Below are positions 5,835 through 7,266 of a stretch of 7,266 nt of DNA, piece by piece. Both the position numbers and the translations under genes were made by a program. The stretch comes from Bacteroidales bacterium (GTDB lineage Bacteria; Bacteroidota; Bacteroidia; Bacteroidales; UBA7960), in contig SLEW01000295.1 of NCBI GenBank assembly GCA_007124575.1, positions 1 through 7,266 of the forward strand, in the 5' to 3' direction. The notes under the pieces were generated by a model that saw nothing but the letters and a program-made list of their open reading frames with translations, did not search any database and was not told the origin of the DNA. The first letter of the stretch is position 1, and each line of letters begins with the position of its first letter.

Positions 5835-6098
5835 ATGAAGAAAGATATCCACCCGAAGAACTATCGATTTGTTGTGTTCAAAGACTTGTCGAATGACTAC
5901 AGCTTTCTCACAAGGTCAACAGCTGAAAGTAAAGATACCATGAAGTGGGAAGATGGAAACGAATATCCCCTGGTAAAACTGGAGATTTCCCATACTTCAC
6001 ATCCATTCTATACCGGCAAACAGCAGTTGGTTGATACAGCAGGACGTGTGGATAAGTTCAGGACAAAATACAAAAAGCATCTCAACAAGGAAAAATAG
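5835..6098 (+). CDS. rpmE2: 50S ribosomal protein L31, type B
   Basis: This 87-residue basic protein of the large ribosomal subunit is involved in the bridge between the two subunits. It begins MKKDIHPKNYRFVVFKD and carries DYSFLTRSTA and the conserved EISHTSHPFYTGKQQLVDTAGRVDKF region, which identify L31. It contains no cysteine at all, so it is the zinc-independent type B form rather than the four-cysteine type A form. In many bacteria type B replaces type A under zinc limitation, but Bacteroidota usually seem to carry type B as the standard copy. Nothing here looks like a Zur box. The gene has its own strong promoter and leader, and a terminator 25-50 bp after its stop, so it is probably a single-gene transcript. 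Confidence 0.97.
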   Translation: MKKDIHPKNYRFVVFKDLSNDYSFLTRSTAESKDTMKWEDGNEYPLVKLEISHTSHPFYTGKQQLVDTAGRVDKFRTKYKKHLNKEK

Positions 6099-6122
6099 AT
6101 GTTTTTTTTCTTGAAAACGGAT

Positions 6123-6150
6123 AAAAAGCCCTCGCGAGAGGGCTTTTTTT
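6123..6150 (+). terminator. intrinsic terminator after rpmE2
   Basis: GCCCTC (6128-6133) and GAGGGC (6138-6143) form a perfect stem closed by a GCGA (GNRA) tetraloop. Seven T residues follow, and five A residues precede the stem, so A-T pairs can extend it to 11 bp. The A-tract means it could also terminate transcription arriving on the minus strand. It separates rpmE2 from the GlmU-like gene. Confidence 0.93.
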
Positions 6151-6248
6151 GTTTATTTTTATCACGCTGATTTAATTGAGCAGGGAAGGAGAGGAATTAT
6201 GTTGTATTATACATAGGTAGCATCCATTATTTATAAAATTTCTTCGTT

Positions 6249-7266
6249 ATGAACTATATCCTCTTTGGCGCTAAAGCCCGTAATCATTTGTTGCCGTTCA
6301 CATTTCTCAGGCCTTTGGCTGACATACGCGTGGGTATACTGACTATCAGGGAAAAATGGGAAGCCTTCCTTGGAAAGGAAACATCCACCCTTACAGAGCC
6401 TTACCTGGCAAAGAAATATCCCATGATAAAAGAAGCGGATAACATACTTATAAATGCCAGTGTGATGCCCGACGCTATCCTGCTTGAAGAAATTGCAGAC
6501 CTCAAACACAACCAAACTTTGGTTGCCGGTGAAACATTGATTGCCCATCGCGTGCCCGATAATGATATCGGCAACATGGAGGCTGAGCTTCTTGAAGAGG
6601 TCGAACCCAAACATAGTCGCAGCCAAATCAACAAACTGTTTAATTTGTGGGATATCATCGTACTTAATGAAAGGCAGATACTTTCTGATTATGAGCTGAT
6701 TACGAAAAACAGGAAAAGTCAGCCAATTCCCGGGCATGTGCAGGTTATCAATCCTGAAAATGTGTTTGTTGAAGAGGGTGCCAGGCTTGACCTTGCCATG
6801 ATCAATGCCTCCAAAGGGCCCGTATACATTGGCAGGGATGCACACATCATGGATGGCGCCATAATAAAAGGCCCTGCTGGGGTAGGCGAGGGCTCAACTG
6901 TCCGCATGGGTGCCAAAATATACGGAGGTAGTGCCATAGGGCCGCAATGTAAAGTTGGAGGAGAAATGGAAGCCTCGGTTATTTTTGGCTATAGCAACAA
7001 AGCGCATGACGGTTTTCTTGGACACAGTGTTATCGGTGAATGGTGCAACATTGGTGCTGATACTAATACCAGCAACCTCAAGATCAATTATGACCAGATA
7101 CGATTGTGGGATTATGCTGAAGAAAGCTTCGTTTATACAGGACAGACATTCTGCGGTACCTTCATGGGGGATCACACCAAATGCGGCATCAATACCATGT
7201 TCAACACAGGAACAGTGGTGGGAGTCAGCTCCCAGGTCTTTGGTGCAGGATTCATGAGAAACTTTA
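6249..7266 (+). CDS. GlmU-like bifunctional sugar-nucleotide enzyme, C-terminus cut by window edge
   Basis: The first 339 residues are present, and relatives are, as I recall, about 390-400 long. It resembles the Bacteroidota 'alternative GlmU' family: a nucleotidyltransferase-like N-terminal half joined to a left-handed beta-helix acetyltransferase. It is predicted to make UDP-N-acetylglucosamine from glucosamine-1-phosphate for peptidoglycan and glycan synthesis. The N-terminus, MNYILFGAKARNHLLPFTF then R21-P22 and VGILTIREKWE (28-38), lacks the usual LAAGxGTRM loop of classical GlmU but matches this subfamily. From about residue 168 hexapeptide repeats begin. NKAHDGFLGHSVIG (250-263) aligns with the GlmU NHLxYLGDAxIG region, placing H253 at the catalytic histidine, followed by NIGADTNTSNLKINYD. 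There is no clear TAnnTTTG promoter in the 100 bp upstream, but the preceding terminator implies it has its own. Database names for relatives vary, including 'glucose-1-phosphate thymidylyltransferase'. Confidence 0.88.
   Translation, partial: MNYILFGAKARNHLLPFTFLRPLADIRVGILTIREKWEAFLGKETSTLTEPYLAKKYPMIKEADNILINASVMPDAILLEEIADLKHNQTLVAGETLIAHRVPDNDIGNMEAELLEEVEPKHSRSQINKLFNLWDIIVLNERQILSDYELITKNRKSQPIPGHVQVINPENVFVEEGARLDLAMINASKGPVYIGRDAHIMDGAIIKGPAGVGEGSTVRMGAKIYGGSAIGPQCKVGGEMEASVIFGYSNKAHDGFLGHSVIGEWCNIGADTNTSNLKINYDQIRLWDYAEESFVYTGQTFCGTFMGDHTKCGINTMFNTGTVVGVSSQVFGAGFMRNF

Noticed and set aside
6231..6845. 204-codon minus-strand open frame opposite the GlmU-like gene
   Set aside because: It lies wholly inside the convincingly assigned plus-strand gene, and its translation shows no recognisable domain. 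It is an antisense shadow.
1..7266. CRISPR array, tRNA, rRNA, transposase or phage gene, attachment site
   Set aside because: No regularly spaced repeats, cloverleaf-like or rRNA-like sequence, or mobile-element protein was seen. The gene content is ordinary chromosomal.

Overview
The window looks like a stretch of conserved chromosome from a member of the Bacteroidota, probably Bacteroidales-like. This rests on the gene content: a LuxC-type acyl-CoA reductase beside serC, a short serA-like gene and a DUF1015 gene, then a zinc-free type B L31 and an 'alternative' GlmU-like protein. It is supported by a textbook Bacteroidota promoter (TTTG, 18 nt, TAnnTTTG) ahead of the L31 gene, and by A-rich start regions without a Shine-Dalgarno sequence. 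The exact genus cannot be read from the sequence.

Layout. Positions 1-981 (minus strand) hold an acyl-CoA reductase of the LuxC family that runs off the left edge just before its C-terminus. Diverging from it across a 107-bp spacer is a gene for a predicted exported protein of unknown function (1089-1955). A 239-bp spacer with a 13-bp direct repeat and a leader-type hairpin leads into serC (2195-3265), serA (3373-4296) and a DUF1015 gene (4426-5670). These three are co-oriented and probably co-transcribed, but the 107-bp and 129-bp gaps between them each contain a strong hairpin. A clear promoter and an approximately 90-nt leader precede rpmE2 (5835-6098), which ends in an excellent intrinsic terminator. 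A GlmU-like bifunctional sugar-nucleotide enzyme starts at 6249 and is cut by the right edge.

Function. SerA and SerC catalyse the first two steps of serine synthesis (3-phosphoglycerate to 3-phosphohydroxypyruvate to phosphoserine). The phosphatase SerB is not in the window. DUF1015 is encoded directly behind them and carries an ADGHHR motif like that of ParB/SerK-fold proteins, so a role in serine or phosphoserine metabolism is a reasonable but unproven idea. The L31 and GlmU-like genes are housekeeping (ribosome; UDP-GlcNAc supply for the cell envelope).

I found no mobile element, CRISPR array, tRNA or rRNA, and nothing that looks like a defence or other exotic system. The parts most worth a second look are the DUF1015 protein, the structured spacers around the serine genes, the rpmE2 leader, and the uncharacterised exported protein.
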